From contig OW203986.1 in NCBI GenBank assembly GCA_934047225.1, forward strand, positions 23,253,221 through 23,317,220: a stretch of 64,000 bases of DNA, in the 5' to 3' direction. This document shows positions 25,277 to 37,469 of this stretch, piece after piece. The notes under the pieces were generated by a model, which was not told where the DNA came from, made no database searches, and saw nothing but the letters and a program-made list of their open reading frames with translations. Numbering within the stretch: the first letter of the stretch is position 1; every line of letters starts with the position of its first letter. This DNA is from Ypsolopha sequella. Lineage: Eukaryota > Arthropoda > Insecta > Lepidoptera > Ypsolophidae. A program made the translations under genes and the position numbers.

Positions 25277-26220
25277 TAAGTGTACCTATATAATTTGCAA
25301 AAAACTTCACTTATTGGACCTGAGATGGTGAGCCAATACTAGAGGGTAATTTCACGAAAAGGTCATTGACCTTTGTTACAGATCTCAGTAAGTATAAGTA
25401 AATTAATTTGGGTTTCAATAACGATCACAAAATTATTCTTTTAGAGTAACATATATTATTTTCCCGCATAAAAGTATGAATTCATTCCAAATTCATTCAG
25501 TTTTGTTGTTATGACTATGGCACGATGTAGCTAAATCACTCATACGCATATTTTGTTGAGTTTTTAACGGCAGGAATATGATGCTCCTCGAAATATTACT
25601 TTATAAAATGAATTTCAATGTGTTTTGAAGTAGTTTTGGGAGATATTTATAGCTTGCAAAAAAGGGCACAGGTTCAACGTCTTACGGGCGCCAACGCTAG
25701 GCGTAGACTGACAATATCTTGCTGCCGCTGACTGCATCAGTGGATTTACGTATTTTTGGAAAAAGGGGGTGCTTTTTTTTACCAGAATAACGTGGTATGT
25801 GGAAAATGAATAGATATCATTCACACCAATTTTATTAAAAAAAAACCAACAAAATCGCGAAAGCGATACCTGAAACAAAATCGATAAGAAGTGTGCAATA
25901 GAGGGTTACAAAAAAATTCATTGACAGTACAAATATAAATCGATTAACGTGGTTTGTGGAAAATGAATACCTTAAAGTTCAACCAAAAACATGTATTTTT
26001 TTTATGGCTATACGTAACCTAATTATTGCAACAAAATCATCCGAAAGCTGACATTTTATTTCTGTTTGTATTTTCGTTCCCCTTAAATCGTTCAGGACAG
26101 TATTAGGATCCCCACCCAATGTACCATCATCCAGGTACCATATGTTTAAATTTGAGTGCATATATGTGACAATCTTATGGATTGCGAGACTATTTTCCTA
26201 TATATATTTATTCCTATATA

Positions 26221-26482
26221 CAAGGTGACTTTTTGATCATCGTCCAAATTCATACTGGTGGCTTGGTAAGTGATCAGTAACATGGATCAATAAATTTTTT
26301 TGTGAAATTCGTAAAATGAAATTTCGCCTCCCCATAGTGATTCACTCGGAACTGTAACTGAATTTATATGGGAAGCCGAAATTTCATTTTACGAATTTCA
26401 CAAAAATTGTTATTGATCCAAGATACTGATCACTTATCAAGCCTCCAGTATGAATTTGGACGATGATCAAAAAGTCACCTTG
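26221..26482. mobile_element. Hairpin MITE with 18-bp flanking direct repeats
   Basis: Ends CAAGGTGACTTTTTGATCAT and its inverse. Arms of about 115 bp surround ATAGTGATTCACTCGG. Flanks at 26203-26220 and 26483-26500 are both TATATTTATTCCTATATA. Confidence 0.75.
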
Positions 26483-27239
26483 TATATTTATTCCTATATA
26501 TGCCCTTTGCCGGAGGTCTCAACAAACAGAGAGAGATAAATAAAATTATCTACCCATCTCCACACAATGCAAACAAGGAGAACTTCAATTTCAAAACCTA
26601 CCTACTTAATATATATATATTTTTTTTCTCTTTCGTCTGTCAATCATCCCCTTCATTCTGCTATTTTATGACGCTTTACTATTTTAGTATACTATATAAA
26701 ACAAGAAGTCGAAATATATCTGGAATGAATTATAATAAAGTGTTTTATAGGAATATATTATAAACTTATAAATAATATAATAAAGTGCGACAAGACTCTT
26801 TTGTCGCGTGAATTGGTCAAAGCTATTTTCCTAATAAAACGTAACACTCGTTTCACAGCTGCGGCCCCCCCCCCCCCCTGCCTATGTCATACACGCGACA
26901 CACGCCAAAAGATGTGCGTGTGGACTGAGGGACCATGCCGGGAATTCACGAAATAAACTGCCAGGGATTTAGTAGTAGTCTTAAAACAATTGTAGAACGA
27001 ATCTTAGAATTTGTAGCAATGTAGAAGAAAAATTACAGCCCGTAAAGTATGGTCCTTCAGTTCTCACACCCTATTGGCCAGATCTTTGATTTTCAAGATA
27101 CTTTCCAAGATCTGGCAAATAGGGTGTGAGGTTTATAAGCAATGTTTTAATAATAATGTCTTAAATAAATATTTTGTCTAAAAACAAATTATATTTCCAA
27201 TCTTTTTTTTTTTTTCGATTTTTAAACGTTCCGCATAGG

Positions 27240-27455
27240 AACGACTCGTTTTTTTTTAATGGATAATAGCAATTTGGAGTCTACTTAAATTCAATATTAC
27301 TTTGCCTACAAAATATTTCGGTATTAGCTTAAAACCCTCCAATTTTATGTTTCGTTGCCGTTGAAGACAATGGGTAAATGAGCAAACATAATCGCCTCTA
27401 TCAAAAGCTAATAAAATCATTGCCAAAGTTGCTAGGGTAGGCCATACTCTTAAAC
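27240..27455 (+). repeat. Dispersed repeat, partner at 14930-15215
   Basis: The copy continues past CTCTTAAACACG without a MITE, showing the empty TTAA. Confidence 0.6.
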
Positions 27456-27706
27456 ACGCATTAACGTACCTACCCAAAACAGGTAACAATAAAATTCGCG
27501 CGATTCAATACTCGAACTAATTACTATAAGCGAACAAACACACACACACATACAGACGTAGTGACGAGCTGGCTATAAAACAGACGGTTTTACTTTCTAA
27601 AAGTTGAGAATAGAATTTCTAGGCCGTTCAGTATGGATTACACCCTGGCGGTCATTCATCGTCTATATTAACGGTAACTATCGAAATCGAACTTATAGTA
27701 CCAGTA

Positions 27707-27867
27707 AAGCCGATTCTGAAGGCTTTAACTTTAGTTTTAGTGCTGTCAATACTTAAATTTTTCCAAAGTAATTTAGCTTCTGTCCTTCACACTTATGAAC
27801 TATTTTGCAACGATGACAATTTAGTTTTGACAGCACTAAAACTAAAATTAAAGCCTTCAGAATCGGC
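27707..27867 (+). mobile_element. TA-flanked 161-bp hairpin MITE, copy a
   Basis: TA at 27705-27706 and 27868-27869. Arms GCCGATTCTGAAGGCTTTAA..AGTTTTAGTGCTGTCAA and its inverse. A TA flank suggests a Tc1/mariner-type mover. Confidence 0.7.
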
Positions 27868-28473
27868 TACAGTGCCTGTATAAGGTACCTTGATTTATCT
27901 ACGCCAATATGATGGGCTAACTATTGCCAGTTATTATTGCGGTGATATATGGATATATATATATCAAATATGGATCTTTATGGATGAAATTTGGATAATG
28001 GACAAATATTAATCTTTAACTGCAGGTGACTGTATGTACAGACACATATTATTATAAAAAGTCTACTCTTTACTGACAAAACACAGAAAAATAAAATAAA
28101 AAACAATTATAGAATTAAATTAAACTTGAGGATAATTCAGGTATCCCGATCATAATATATTATGTGTTTTAAGGTGAGCTGTTTTGTTTAAATCATAAAA
28201 TAAACAAAATAAACAAAATATTATTTTATTTTGGGTTCTTTATTGGTTTTTTAGACTTGCAGTGTGTTGTCGTCTGCAGTTTACGCAATATTAATTTCAT
28301 CACGCGTAAGAGAAAATACTACAACTTTAGGCGTGGTTCTTTTAGAAATACAGTGTCACGTAGTTTGCAAAAGAAATTGTGTTTGCTATAATACTGGGCA
28401 GATTGCTTAATACCTGACGAAAGATGGATGGCGTCCTTGGACGAATAAACCAGATGGCATCATTACAGGGAAT

Positions 28474-28990
28474 CAGTGCCGGATTAGCTTAGGGCATCAC
28501 GTCTCAGGGGGCACCACAAACAGCACTGATAAAATATTTTCTAGCTCATGAAAGGTTAGACTTATTGAAAACCCGCGTGTGATCAAATTGACTAGCTTGA
28601 GAAATGCGATGTCGTTGCGTGCACCCCACGGGAATTTGCAAACCTTTCGAAAAGTCAGGTATTAAAACAAACGAAAATGCTACAAGAGAGGCTCGAGGCT
28701 TTTTCAATATTATGCACATAAAACTTCGACCCTATCGTTGGTGAATTTGCTGTCCGTAAAAGTCGCAAGTCGCATTTTAATAAATAATGAAAAAATGGTA
28801 TGCTTTAGTTTTATTATAAATACACTTATCTCTTTCGTACACATTCTAAGAAAAGTATAAGAGTATTCTTTGTACGTTACGATCTCTTTGATACGTAACA
28901 TTTTTGAAAGAACGACACTATGGTCTACTAGTAGATAGGGGGCCCATAGGCGCGGATTGCTTGGCATCAAGTAGTCTTAATCCGCCACTG
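28474..28990. mobile_element. hAT-type non-autonomous element, perfect 8-bp duplication
   Basis: Inverted ends CAGTGCCGGATTA and CAGTGGCGGATTA. Both flanks are exactly CAGGGAAT (28466-28473 and 28991-28998). 517 bp, no coding frame. Confidence 0.85.
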
Positions 28991-28999
28991 CAGGGAATA

Positions 29000-30100
29000 T
29001 GCACGTACTCTCCAGAAATTAAAAGCCATCCCAATTGGTCAGGTCCTTTGAATACTCGAGGGTCCCAAAGATGTGTATATTTCAGAAAAATGCAACTTTG
29101 AGACCCCTTCGCAGCCAAAAAACCCGCTTCTCTTCAGGTAACTTTTATTGTTAAGTCAACTCAGAATAACAACTCAAAGAAAGTTACCCGCTCTATAGAT
29201 ACTCGTAGCAAATTTTCGTTCGGTCAACTTGCTCGTACCATAGAATTGAAAGGGAACTTTATGTACTCCCATCAGATTCATAGAGCATAGTAAACCATAT
29301 CAAGCTCGACAACGCGTGATACAGTGCTCTCTCTCACTCTGTTGATCAAGCCCGAGAGGGATATACATGTTGATATGTTATGCTATGCTAGACCCTTGAG
29401 ATAATATCAGATATAATAATAAGACAGACATTTTCTTGGAAATTCTAAACCCAGTTCTCTTGTTACTGGTGTGGTTTTTTTTTATGAGAATCTGAGGCTC
29501 TATAAAGCCTAAAGTAATAAACGTAGTCTTTTGATTCAGTAACTCCAGTTTCTCTGCTTCTAATTCCACATCCATCTGTCATAGAGAAACATTTTTGCAA
29601 TGTTATTCAAGTGTTGGAGGCGTGGCTAAATGATCCGACATCGTACGACCCTGGCCGCAGCATCAGTCAGCTGATGTAACTGTAACATCGTATGATCGCA
29701 CAATCTCGCTCTAGATGGTTCAAGAACAGGGACGGACTCGACGAGACTCCAGTAAAATGGGAGCACAAACGTCATCATCGCGGGAACTTTTGGCCCTCCT
29801 GATGGAAACGGACTCAAGAACACACAAATTTCAACTAAATCATGCGAACGTAGAAGCGACTTTGTAAATTTTCTTCTAGAGTCTCTCTAATGCACATTGA
29901 AATTTACCTGACATGAGTAAAAAAAATATGTAAAAGATAAATGTTTTCCATACCCCTCTCAGGTAAAGGTACTATCAGCTTTCATTAGGCAGACTTTATG
30001 TGATATTTTCGCCTCTAAGCGGTAGGTACTACTACTTATGTACGTCTTCTTAGACTACAGTTCTTTGCTGAACGTTTTCTAATATTCACTCGATAAAACT
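29000..30100. other. No gene recognised
   Basis: Mixed-composition sequence between two hAT elements. Frames of about 65 aa are not supported by codon pattern or splice context. Confidence 0.45.
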
Positions 30101-30110
30101 GTCGCCCACT

Positions 30111-30680
30111 CAGTGGCGTATTTACCCTAGGGCCAAAAGGGCCATGGCCCGGGGCGGCATCGGCAGGCTGCAAGGGGCGGCGCAAGCTGCACCTCGCGCT
30201 CAATTTTGGGCGCCTTTCATTTCATTATCAATCGTTCGTTGTACCTATCTGGTTTATTCGTCCAAAGTACCTATCTTTTAATTTATATTTCTTTTTGGAC
30301 TATATATACCGGCATTAAAAAAAATCTTTATCGGAAAATATGTAAATATTTAATAAATTGTGTTTATTTCTTTGTAAGGTATGTTTAGTTTTTTCATTCA
30401 TTATCATCACAGCCCACATCAACGCACTGCTGGATTTTATTAAATAATTGAAATATTTTTTTCTCGTTAATTTATGGGGCGACAAACCTTACAGGCCCTG
30501 CACTGGTAGCATAGTGTTTAATAATGCGCGACGCAACTTAGTTGAATCAAAAATGCGAGGAGCGCGCGAGCATTGCACGATGTTTTTGCGATTAAACAGT
30601 ACGCCACGCTCCTTGCACTTGTGATTCAACTAGTGGCGCTGCTACGGAACCAGGGCGCCAAATTTTAAAATACGCCACTG
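30111..30680 (+). mobile_element. hAT-type MITE carrying a nested MITE
   Basis: Ends CAGTGGCGTATTTA and, inverted, CAGTGGCGTATTTT. 8-bp flanks CGCCCACT and CACCCACT. Same family as 37972-38387 but 154 bp longer because of the insertion at 30499-30650. Confidence 0.8.
30499..30650. mobile_element. Hairpin MITE nested in a hAT MITE
   Basis: Inverted arms around GATTAAACAGTACG: CACTGGTAGCATAGTGTTTA at the left, and AACTAGTGGCGCTGCTAC at the right. Absent from the sister hAT copy at 37972-38387, which gives the empty site. Related to 11699-11863. Confidence 0.7.
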
Positions 30681-30790
30681 CACCCACTCCCTCACTGAAA
30701 AAAACGAAAAACACATGTAAAGGTACAATACTAAATTACAACCACAAATAACATAGCTTGATGCATGGATTAAGCTATTTACTGCCTGAG

Positions 30791-31060
30791 TATACAGAAT
30801 GTTAAGATGATAAACTTTTTCCTTAAAACGGGGTGTTGTTCACATTAATATGAACAACTTTTACTATGAGGCCAACCCAAAAATCGCAAACAATAAATCA
30901 GCTGTTTCATACATTTTGGTCGAGTAGATATTTAACTTTCCTATGGAACAGCTGACTTTTTTTGCGATTACAGGGTTGGCTCCATAGTAAAAGTTATTGA
31001 TATTCATGGGTAGAACAACCTGATTGAAGGAAAAAGCCAATCAAAATAACACCCAGTATA
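30791..31060. mobile_element. Hairpin MITE
   Basis: Arms include TATACAG.ATGTTA, AAACTTTTTCCTT and AACTTTTACTATG.GGCCAACCC, and pair with inverted sequence at 30960-31060. Abuts the next MITE. Confidence 0.6.
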
Positions 31061-31061
31061 A

Positions 31062-31299
31062 GATGAAATTTAATCAACCGCCCGATTTCATACTGGAGAC
31101 TCGGTTAGTTAGGTTCAAGATATTTCTTTACGAAACCATTAAAAAAAATGTTTGTTCCCTTACGAACTGGACTATGAACTATCCCTAATACGGAAGCAAA
31201 ACATTTCTTTTTTCGAATTTTGCCTGAAGGATAATTCAAAAGTGTTTCCGATCACTAACCGAGTCTCCAGTATGAATTGGGCGGTTGATTAAATCACAT
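31062..31299. mobile_element. Hairpin MITE
   Basis: TTTAATCAACCGCCCGATTT at the left pairs with AATTGGGCGGTTGATTAAA at the right; CATACTGGAGACTCGGTTAG is repeated inverted inside. Confidence 0.65.
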
Positions 31300-31892
31300 A
31301 GATGCAAGTTAGGGGCCTAAATCTGACTCTGTATCGGCCTGCGCGTGCATTCAATTACTACCAATACTACCAACCGAAGGTTTTAGACTGTGCTCATCGA
31401 TAATGGTCTCTATTGCAGCACACTTAGAGCTTCGCCACACGTCTAAAATTCGTAGGATGGCGCGACTCATTCCGGTTGGCACAGTTGGCCGACAGTAATT
31501 TTCTCTTTGTTGCATACCTACCGTGGGAAGCTGTAAGAATGCTCTTCCTCTCAATTGTGGTCATCATATTGAGTGGCACCATCTCTAGAAGCTTCTGCGT
31601 GGCAAGACAAGTGGTTTACAATGCGGTTTGTTGTATAAATTTTATTCGGGTCGTAATAAAAGCTCCGAAAACTAAATAAAAACTGAGCATGTTCAATGTA
31701 TGAATGTTACTGCTTTAAATACTTGTACTAATCTACCGGAAACTTCTGTGCTAATAAATATACGAAAACTACCGAAAACTACTGAATGAAATGCTGAAAA
31801 TTCCGAAACGAAAACTACTGTCAGCTATTTTTATCATAGATCTCCGAATAAAAATGATTTTTTTGGTATGTCATGAACTCTGTTAAAACTAG

Positions 31893-32450
31893 AGACCTCG
31901 CCTCGCACCGCTCCGCTTCACTCGGCTCCTTATTTTATCTTACATTGTAAACCTAACACGCTCGGTCGTGGCAGCTATTTTTTGACTTTTGGTGTAATAT
32001 TTTCGATTTCATACTTTAAATTCGCCCACTCAGTGTTTTTAGTTGCACACTTAGTAATTAAGTCGCACGCTTAAATGTTTTGTATGCAAAATGGATTATT
32101 TACAGCCCACTTTTTGAAAGCTCGATCTGGATTTTATTATTAATCAATATTCGTCTTCAGTTTAGTTAATTTTTCGCTTACTCAAATTCATACCGCTCAA
32201 GTTATCAAAACAATATCTCATCATCACTCCCTAAGTTTTTTTTTATTTGCTCGTTTTATTATTCCCCTTTGAAAATAAAGGAACGTTTCGTTTCAGTTAA
32301 ATGTGTTATCATCAATATTTAGGGTAGTTTCCTTCCAACCACTCTCTTTTTTTCTATCCTGTATATACAAGGGGAATTTGTGAACATCGTCCAAATTCAT
32401 ACTTGAGCCTTGGTAAGTGATCAGTATCATGAACCAATAACGATTTTCCT
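31893..32450 (+). repeat. Dispersed repeat, uninterrupted copy
   Basis: Matches 43012-43690 in reverse. Contains CTCGCACCGCTCCGCTTCA near the start and AAGTGATCAGTATCATGAAC at the end. A partial third copy lies at 2597-2740. Confidence 0.7.
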
Positions 32451-32529
32451 CGATATGCTCTTCGTCGCACCTATTTTTGACTTTTGGTTCATAGTTTTGT
32501 TTTTGACTACGTTTTTTCGTTAAGTTCTT

Positions 32530-33115
32530 TCGGTAGTTCATTAATTTATTCGGAGGTTCATTATTTAAACCAGGTAGTCGTGAGAAATTTAATTTGCTAT
32601 GTTTAATTTATTTTTCAATGCAAGTGCTCGTAAAGGCCCACTTTTTATGCATCAAAATCGAACAGAAAGTCGATTATTTTGCCCTAGGGCTTTATTATTA
32701 TTATTTTTTTAAATTTAGTTACAATAGTTGGCTAACCTGCAACCTTTCCTGTGTATCATAAATTATATACTTTTTTTTCCACTGTTTGACGGCTCTGGAT
32801 ACAGTCCTTTTGAGCCAATCATAATTTAAAGTTCACAAGATTATATTTGTTTTATTTCCTCACACTATGCATTGAAAAACGTAGTACGATACACGGGCGT
32901 AAGAGCAATAAATTACTCGGTTACGTTTAAAACACTCGCTACGCTCGTGTTTTAAATCGTCCTCGTAATTTATTCCTTTTCGCCCTTGTAGCATAAACTA
33001 CTATTGTCGGTAGATGTTACACAGTTATATTTTTCGATAACTAATTTTGCCGCTGCTCAGATAGTATAACAGTTTGTAGCAGTTCACTGGGATTTTATTT
33101 GTTTTTCGAAGGCTT
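32530..33115 (-). repeat. Dispersed repeat, inverted partner at 18955-19543
   Basis: Reverse copy of the repeat at 18955. It abuts the end of the 31893-32450 repeat and ends 280 bp before the tRNA gene. Confidence 0.75.
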
Positions 33116-33394
33116 TATTTTTTTTTTTACATTTTATTATTTTTATTTACATTATTTATTTATTTACATTTTATTCAAATGGAAGTAGGTAGATGTTATA
33201 CATATAAAATATAAACGAAGTTAAATAATGAAATCAAAATTAAAATGTGACGTCTCGATATTCCAATTTCCCGGGTATGATTCTCCAATCAATTATTTTC
33301 CATGTTTTGAACCCTAGTACAAAAATTACAATCATTTAGCAATGACGTCACCAAACGCAGATAATAATGGTCTATTTCGAACCAAATCAACATC

Positions 33395-33466
33395 GGGGGT
33401 GTAACTCAGTGGTAGAGTGTCTGCTTCGCATGCTGAAAGTCCTGGGTTCAAATCCCAGCTCCTCCA
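33395..33466 (+). tRNA. tRNA-Ala (anticodon CGC)
   Basis: 72 nt fold into a full cloverleaf: 7-bp acceptor stem, D stem ACTC/GAGT, anticodon loop TTCGCAT with CGC at 33427-33429, 5-nt variable loop, T stem CTGGG/CCCAG with loop TTCAAAT, and discriminator A. Box A (TAACTCAGTGG) and box B (GGTTCAAATCC) are good, and a T5 run 9 nt downstream can terminate pol III. There is one T-T mismatch in the anticodon stem, and one T-T plus one G-T pair in the acceptor stem. It could therefore be a mildly decayed gene, but it is much more intact than the SINE heads elsewhere in the window. Confidence 0.8.
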
Positions 33467-33707
33467 AATTATTCTTTTTGTTTTCTTTTAGTCTTTTCTT
33501 TTTAAATCCTTGACTCCGAGCCACAATCTAGACCACGATATATTGTTTTAGCGATAATGAGTATTAAAAAGGACCTTGATTTTTCTTCAAAGAGCGTACG
33601 GTTGGAAAAAAAAGGAAAACTATGCTTTTGTAGACAAACTATGTAATTTAAAAATAGATTTGTAAAATTATTAACCAGCATACCTGAAGAAGAAAAATAA
33701 CATAATA

Positions 33708-33852
33708 AAGCCGATTCTGAATTTTAGATTTAGTGCTGTCAAAACTAAATTTTCTTCATTACAAAATAGTTTAAGGGTTAGGAATAGAGCTAAATTACTT
33801 TGGAAAAATTTAAGTTTTGTCAACACTAAAACTAAAATTAAAGCCTTCAGAA
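33708..33852 (-). mobile_element. TA-flanked hairpin MITE, copy b, degraded right end
   Basis: Same family as 27707-27867 in the opposite orientation (GAATAGAGCTAAATTACTTT in the loop), lying 240 bp downstream of the tRNA gene. The right end has lost CGGC. Confidence 0.6.
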
Positions 33853-33859
33853 AAAGTCA

Positions 33860-36800
33860 TGATGACAAAAATCAGAGGGCCACAGTGCTACCACCTTATA
33901 TGTTCAGGCATATTTATTTATCTATGTCACAGTGTAAAAATCATAAACTGTGGTATTGTACCTAGGTATATTGTTCTTCTGGCTGACCGTACACGAGTAC
34001 ATATTTAATTTTTGCTTGACGGCTCGGTGTGTAGAAGTTTCAGTCTATTCGCAAATGATTTGAGTTATCTACAATAGGTGTTGGTTTAGTAAAAGGACAG
34101 TACAAATTCTTTTCCTTTCCGAATGGAAAATACAGCGGATGAATAAAGTGTTATCTGTAAAATCAACAGCAGTGCCACCTATGATTAGCTTGTAGGAGAC
34201 CATTCCCCAACCTACACTGTGGCGTTACCGCTGCGCTGTCGCTGTCCTCATCTCAGCAATCACCAAGCTTTGCTGACTAGATGATTTAAAAGTAGATGGC
34301 GCTGGAATCGTGAAAAGTATTGATCTACCCGTCCCCTCCGGAAAATGTTACGAGAAAAACAACTTTCGTAAGAAATGACGCCCGCTGTTTTCTTACTTAA
34401 TTTTATGGACTCAGATTTCGAATGTAAATGAGAAGCGATTTGTAAGGAAAACACTTGCTCAAAATGTTTGTTTTGTCGCTAATCCAAGTAATTTAGGATT
34501 CAGGACATTTTGTCCTCTTTGTAATCAAACGCAGAATTTTCCTGTAATATTTTATTCAAAATTCAACTAAACGTATAAATCTTATTTATACTTACAATAT
34601 GTAATAATTAATTAATAAATAAACAAGTAAAAGGGTAAAATATTTACACATATTTAGCAGGAGAGGGCATAATCGCTGCCTCCAAAATTGCACTAACAAA
34701 AATAGGGGATTCCACTAACCGTGGTTGCCCATAAATAATGCTTATGCGTTATTTGAAATTGCTTGTGGGATGTTACGTTACCCTAAATTGGAAACATTCG
34801 GCGACTCTAGGAAGATCATTTTTATATGTCAGGTGTTTCGTTCCTTTGTGCCTTCGATTTTTAAGAGTCCATTTTGAAATGATTAGCAGTTTTTGATGTA
34901 TTTTTAGGGTTCAAAATGAAAAAACGGAACCCTTATAGTTTCCTTATGACAAAACTTAGAACTGACTCCCCCCTTCTATGACCCTTACGGTGGTTCATAT
35001 TTCCTTTTTTTCTGATTAACATCGGGGTTCTCTGTACATAAAATCAAGTGGGGATTTAAATTTTAAGAACTGTGTGATCAACCCCATTTTATTTTTATAG
35101 AATAAAATACAATAATACACTTGTTTTTAACTACAAAGAACAAATTGAAGGGGGTTCATAAGAAAAAAATGAAAGTATGGGCCGAACCTGGTCGACGCAA
35201 GCTGATACGCGTAATTTCAAATAGCGCATTTGCATTCCGTAACGATTAAACATGTGTATAATATTGCAGTCTTACATACGCCGTGGTACGGCTTGGCGCC
35301 TTACCTTATAGCTACGGGACCACTAATGGGGCCTTGCGGGGAACTGTTTAACCCTAAACTTTGACCTTTCAAGGGGGTGAAAATGGCAGGGGATGACCGG
35401 CTTGGGCCAGTTTGAATTATTATCGTTACATTTGCAGATTTAAGTTAGACCTATAATTCCATCGAGTTTCAGCGATGTACAAATCAAGCTGTAATTGTAC
35501 TTACTGTACATACAAATAAGTACCAATACGAGCAACGACTGGCAAAGTCAGTCCCTCTGTCAAAAACCATATAAAGATTGTAGACCCGGCTGATGTTGAA
35601 AGAATGTCAGAAGCATATTCTCTTGTAATCAAGTGAGCCCGAACGGTAATAGTAATAACACAAAAAAGATTTATACGTAGTCCATACTTCTCAACTTTGT
35701 CCATAGCCACAATATCATAGATAAACAAAGACAGTTCCCCGCAGTCCACCATGCTACTGCTACATACGGCCCTACCCGACTACAAAGTACAAATCCTACT
35801 GAAACATCTAACCTGTATGAAAGAGGCTTAGGCTCAGCAGAAGTGTTGGGAATTCTCAAAAATCTTGCAATATATGGAATCGCTGGATTGGAAGAAAAAT
35901 GACATGGGAATTGGAAGGGTTCAAAAAGTTACCTTTTCGAGGTTTTGTACTATAAGAAATTCGATATGGTTTGAGGTAAGAATTTGTAAGTATTGTCTTT
36001 AAAGGTTATGGAATTGTTACCACACATCGAGGTCAGGGCAATTTTGCAAAAGATTAAAGTACAAACCCTAGACAGGTTTCTTGAGTTTTTTTACTACCCT
36101 ACTTTAATTCCTAAATGTTACATCGAATTATACTAAAGTTGGCCAAAACCAAAGCTTATTATCACAAATTGCACTTCGTTACTTTCAAAATTTAAGCCAT
36201 TTGACAGAGCCGCTATTGCTGCTGCTATCTGGAAGACGCAATTCGCAAGTATCAATTGAATGTATCCCAGTTCTGCTGGCCTGAAACCATTACCGACTAT
36301 TCTAAGTACCAATAATATGTTGCTACGATTTATTATTCGGAAGATAATCAATATGGCCTTGCCTACATGAAACGATAACAAGATTTCTACACTAAGTACA
36401 TAAATGTTATAATGACTGGTGATAATAGACTAGAGTAAGTTGGAGGGACTGAGAAAAGGGAACGACTAATACCAGTTTATATGAGCCAGTGGAATTAAAA
36501 AAAAATAAGCACGGAAAGAGGTTACTAGTACTTATGGAAAATAATAACACGGAAGCAGTTCAATAATCAGACAAATTTGATAGAATTTATTTAAACAGGC
36601 TCAAACAAACTGGTGAATTGACTATAAACTACTATAAGGGAAGTATAAGAGGTAACTACGAAATTTCTAAATAGTAGCTAAAGGTTTGGCGGGGACGGGA
36701 AGAAGTATAGTATATCTATAACTAGAACGCCATACTATTGAACCTGCCCTTTTGGATAGTGTTATAGATGAATCTTGCTTGCTAATGCCTCTCAGCAGCC

Positions 36801-37000
36801 ATCTGTGTCCCACCGAATGGAGATTTATGGTTCCCAAGATACATTCTAGCCTCATTTCCCAGAACTATTAAGTTTGGCTTTTGCACTGTCTCTTGCTAGC
36901 TACCGTATTCTTTCTTGGAGACCATCTATCCATTATTTTATAGGCACCATGTAATTCTTAAATGAAGAATAATATAGTCTTTTGTTTACCTTACTGTAAT
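33860..37000. other. Gene-free, mostly unique sequence beyond the host gene's 3' end
   Basis: Several 60-80-aa frames on the minus strand at 35.5-36.9 kb have no recognisable content. A short TTTAGGGTTC..GGAACCCTTAT repeat fragment lies at 34905-34945. Part of this stretch could be 3' UTR. Confidence 0.45.
36586..36591 (-). terminator. Candidate polyadenylation signal for the minus-strand gene
   Basis: AATAAA on the minus strand about 550 bp beyond the stop codon. In AT-rich DNA such hexamers are common, so this is only the first canonical one noticed downstream. Confidence 0.3.
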
Positions 37001-37143
37001 TTTGGGGCAGGGAAACTTGACAGAGCTTTCTGGAATCTGTTTAAACACAGATGCGAAAATGTTTAACGCATAAGGAATTGAGATATTTCACTGACGGATC
37101 ACTGACGAGAGGATTAGGATAGGATGTCTGTGTGGTGTAAATC

Positions 37144-37233
37144 CTAAAGGGAATCGAGTCTTGTGCGCTGCACTGCCAGTAATGCTGATTGCTGTTGCAG
37201 ACTCTTGCGCAGGCCTTCCAGGGTTTGGAGTAC
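37144..37233 (-). CDS. Host gene terminal coding exon E
   Basis: The acceptor CCTTGTTTTGCAG precedes 37233. The frame entering in phase 0 reads 29 codons to a TAG at 37146-37144. The peptide starts VLQTLEGLRKSLQQQ and continues with a Leu/Gln/Arg helix ending LDSL, which is a leucine-heptad C-terminal coiled coil suited to dimerisation. The exon is too short to stand out as an open frame. I located it because exon D leaves in phase 0 and this is the next acceptor giving a sensible amphipathic helix and an early stop. The intron between D and E is 236 bp. Confidence 0.75.
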   Translation of the reverse strand, partial: VLQTLEGLRKSLQQQSALLAVQRTRLDSL

Positions 37234-37469
37234 CTGCAAAACAAGGTAAAAACCTTTCCTGTAACTTAATGTGTCCAAGAAAACAAAACGCGCAACTGCT
37301 GGGAAATAATAAAAGCACAGTTTAAAAATAAACTAGGCTGCTTTTTTACAACAACCAAAAATATACATGTAATAAATAATCCAAGTAAAATAAGTGGCAG
37401 CCTCGGCGTGGTAGCCCCTAATACTTTCTTTGTAGTTGTTTTCTCCTCTGTCTCCATTCATTCACTCAC

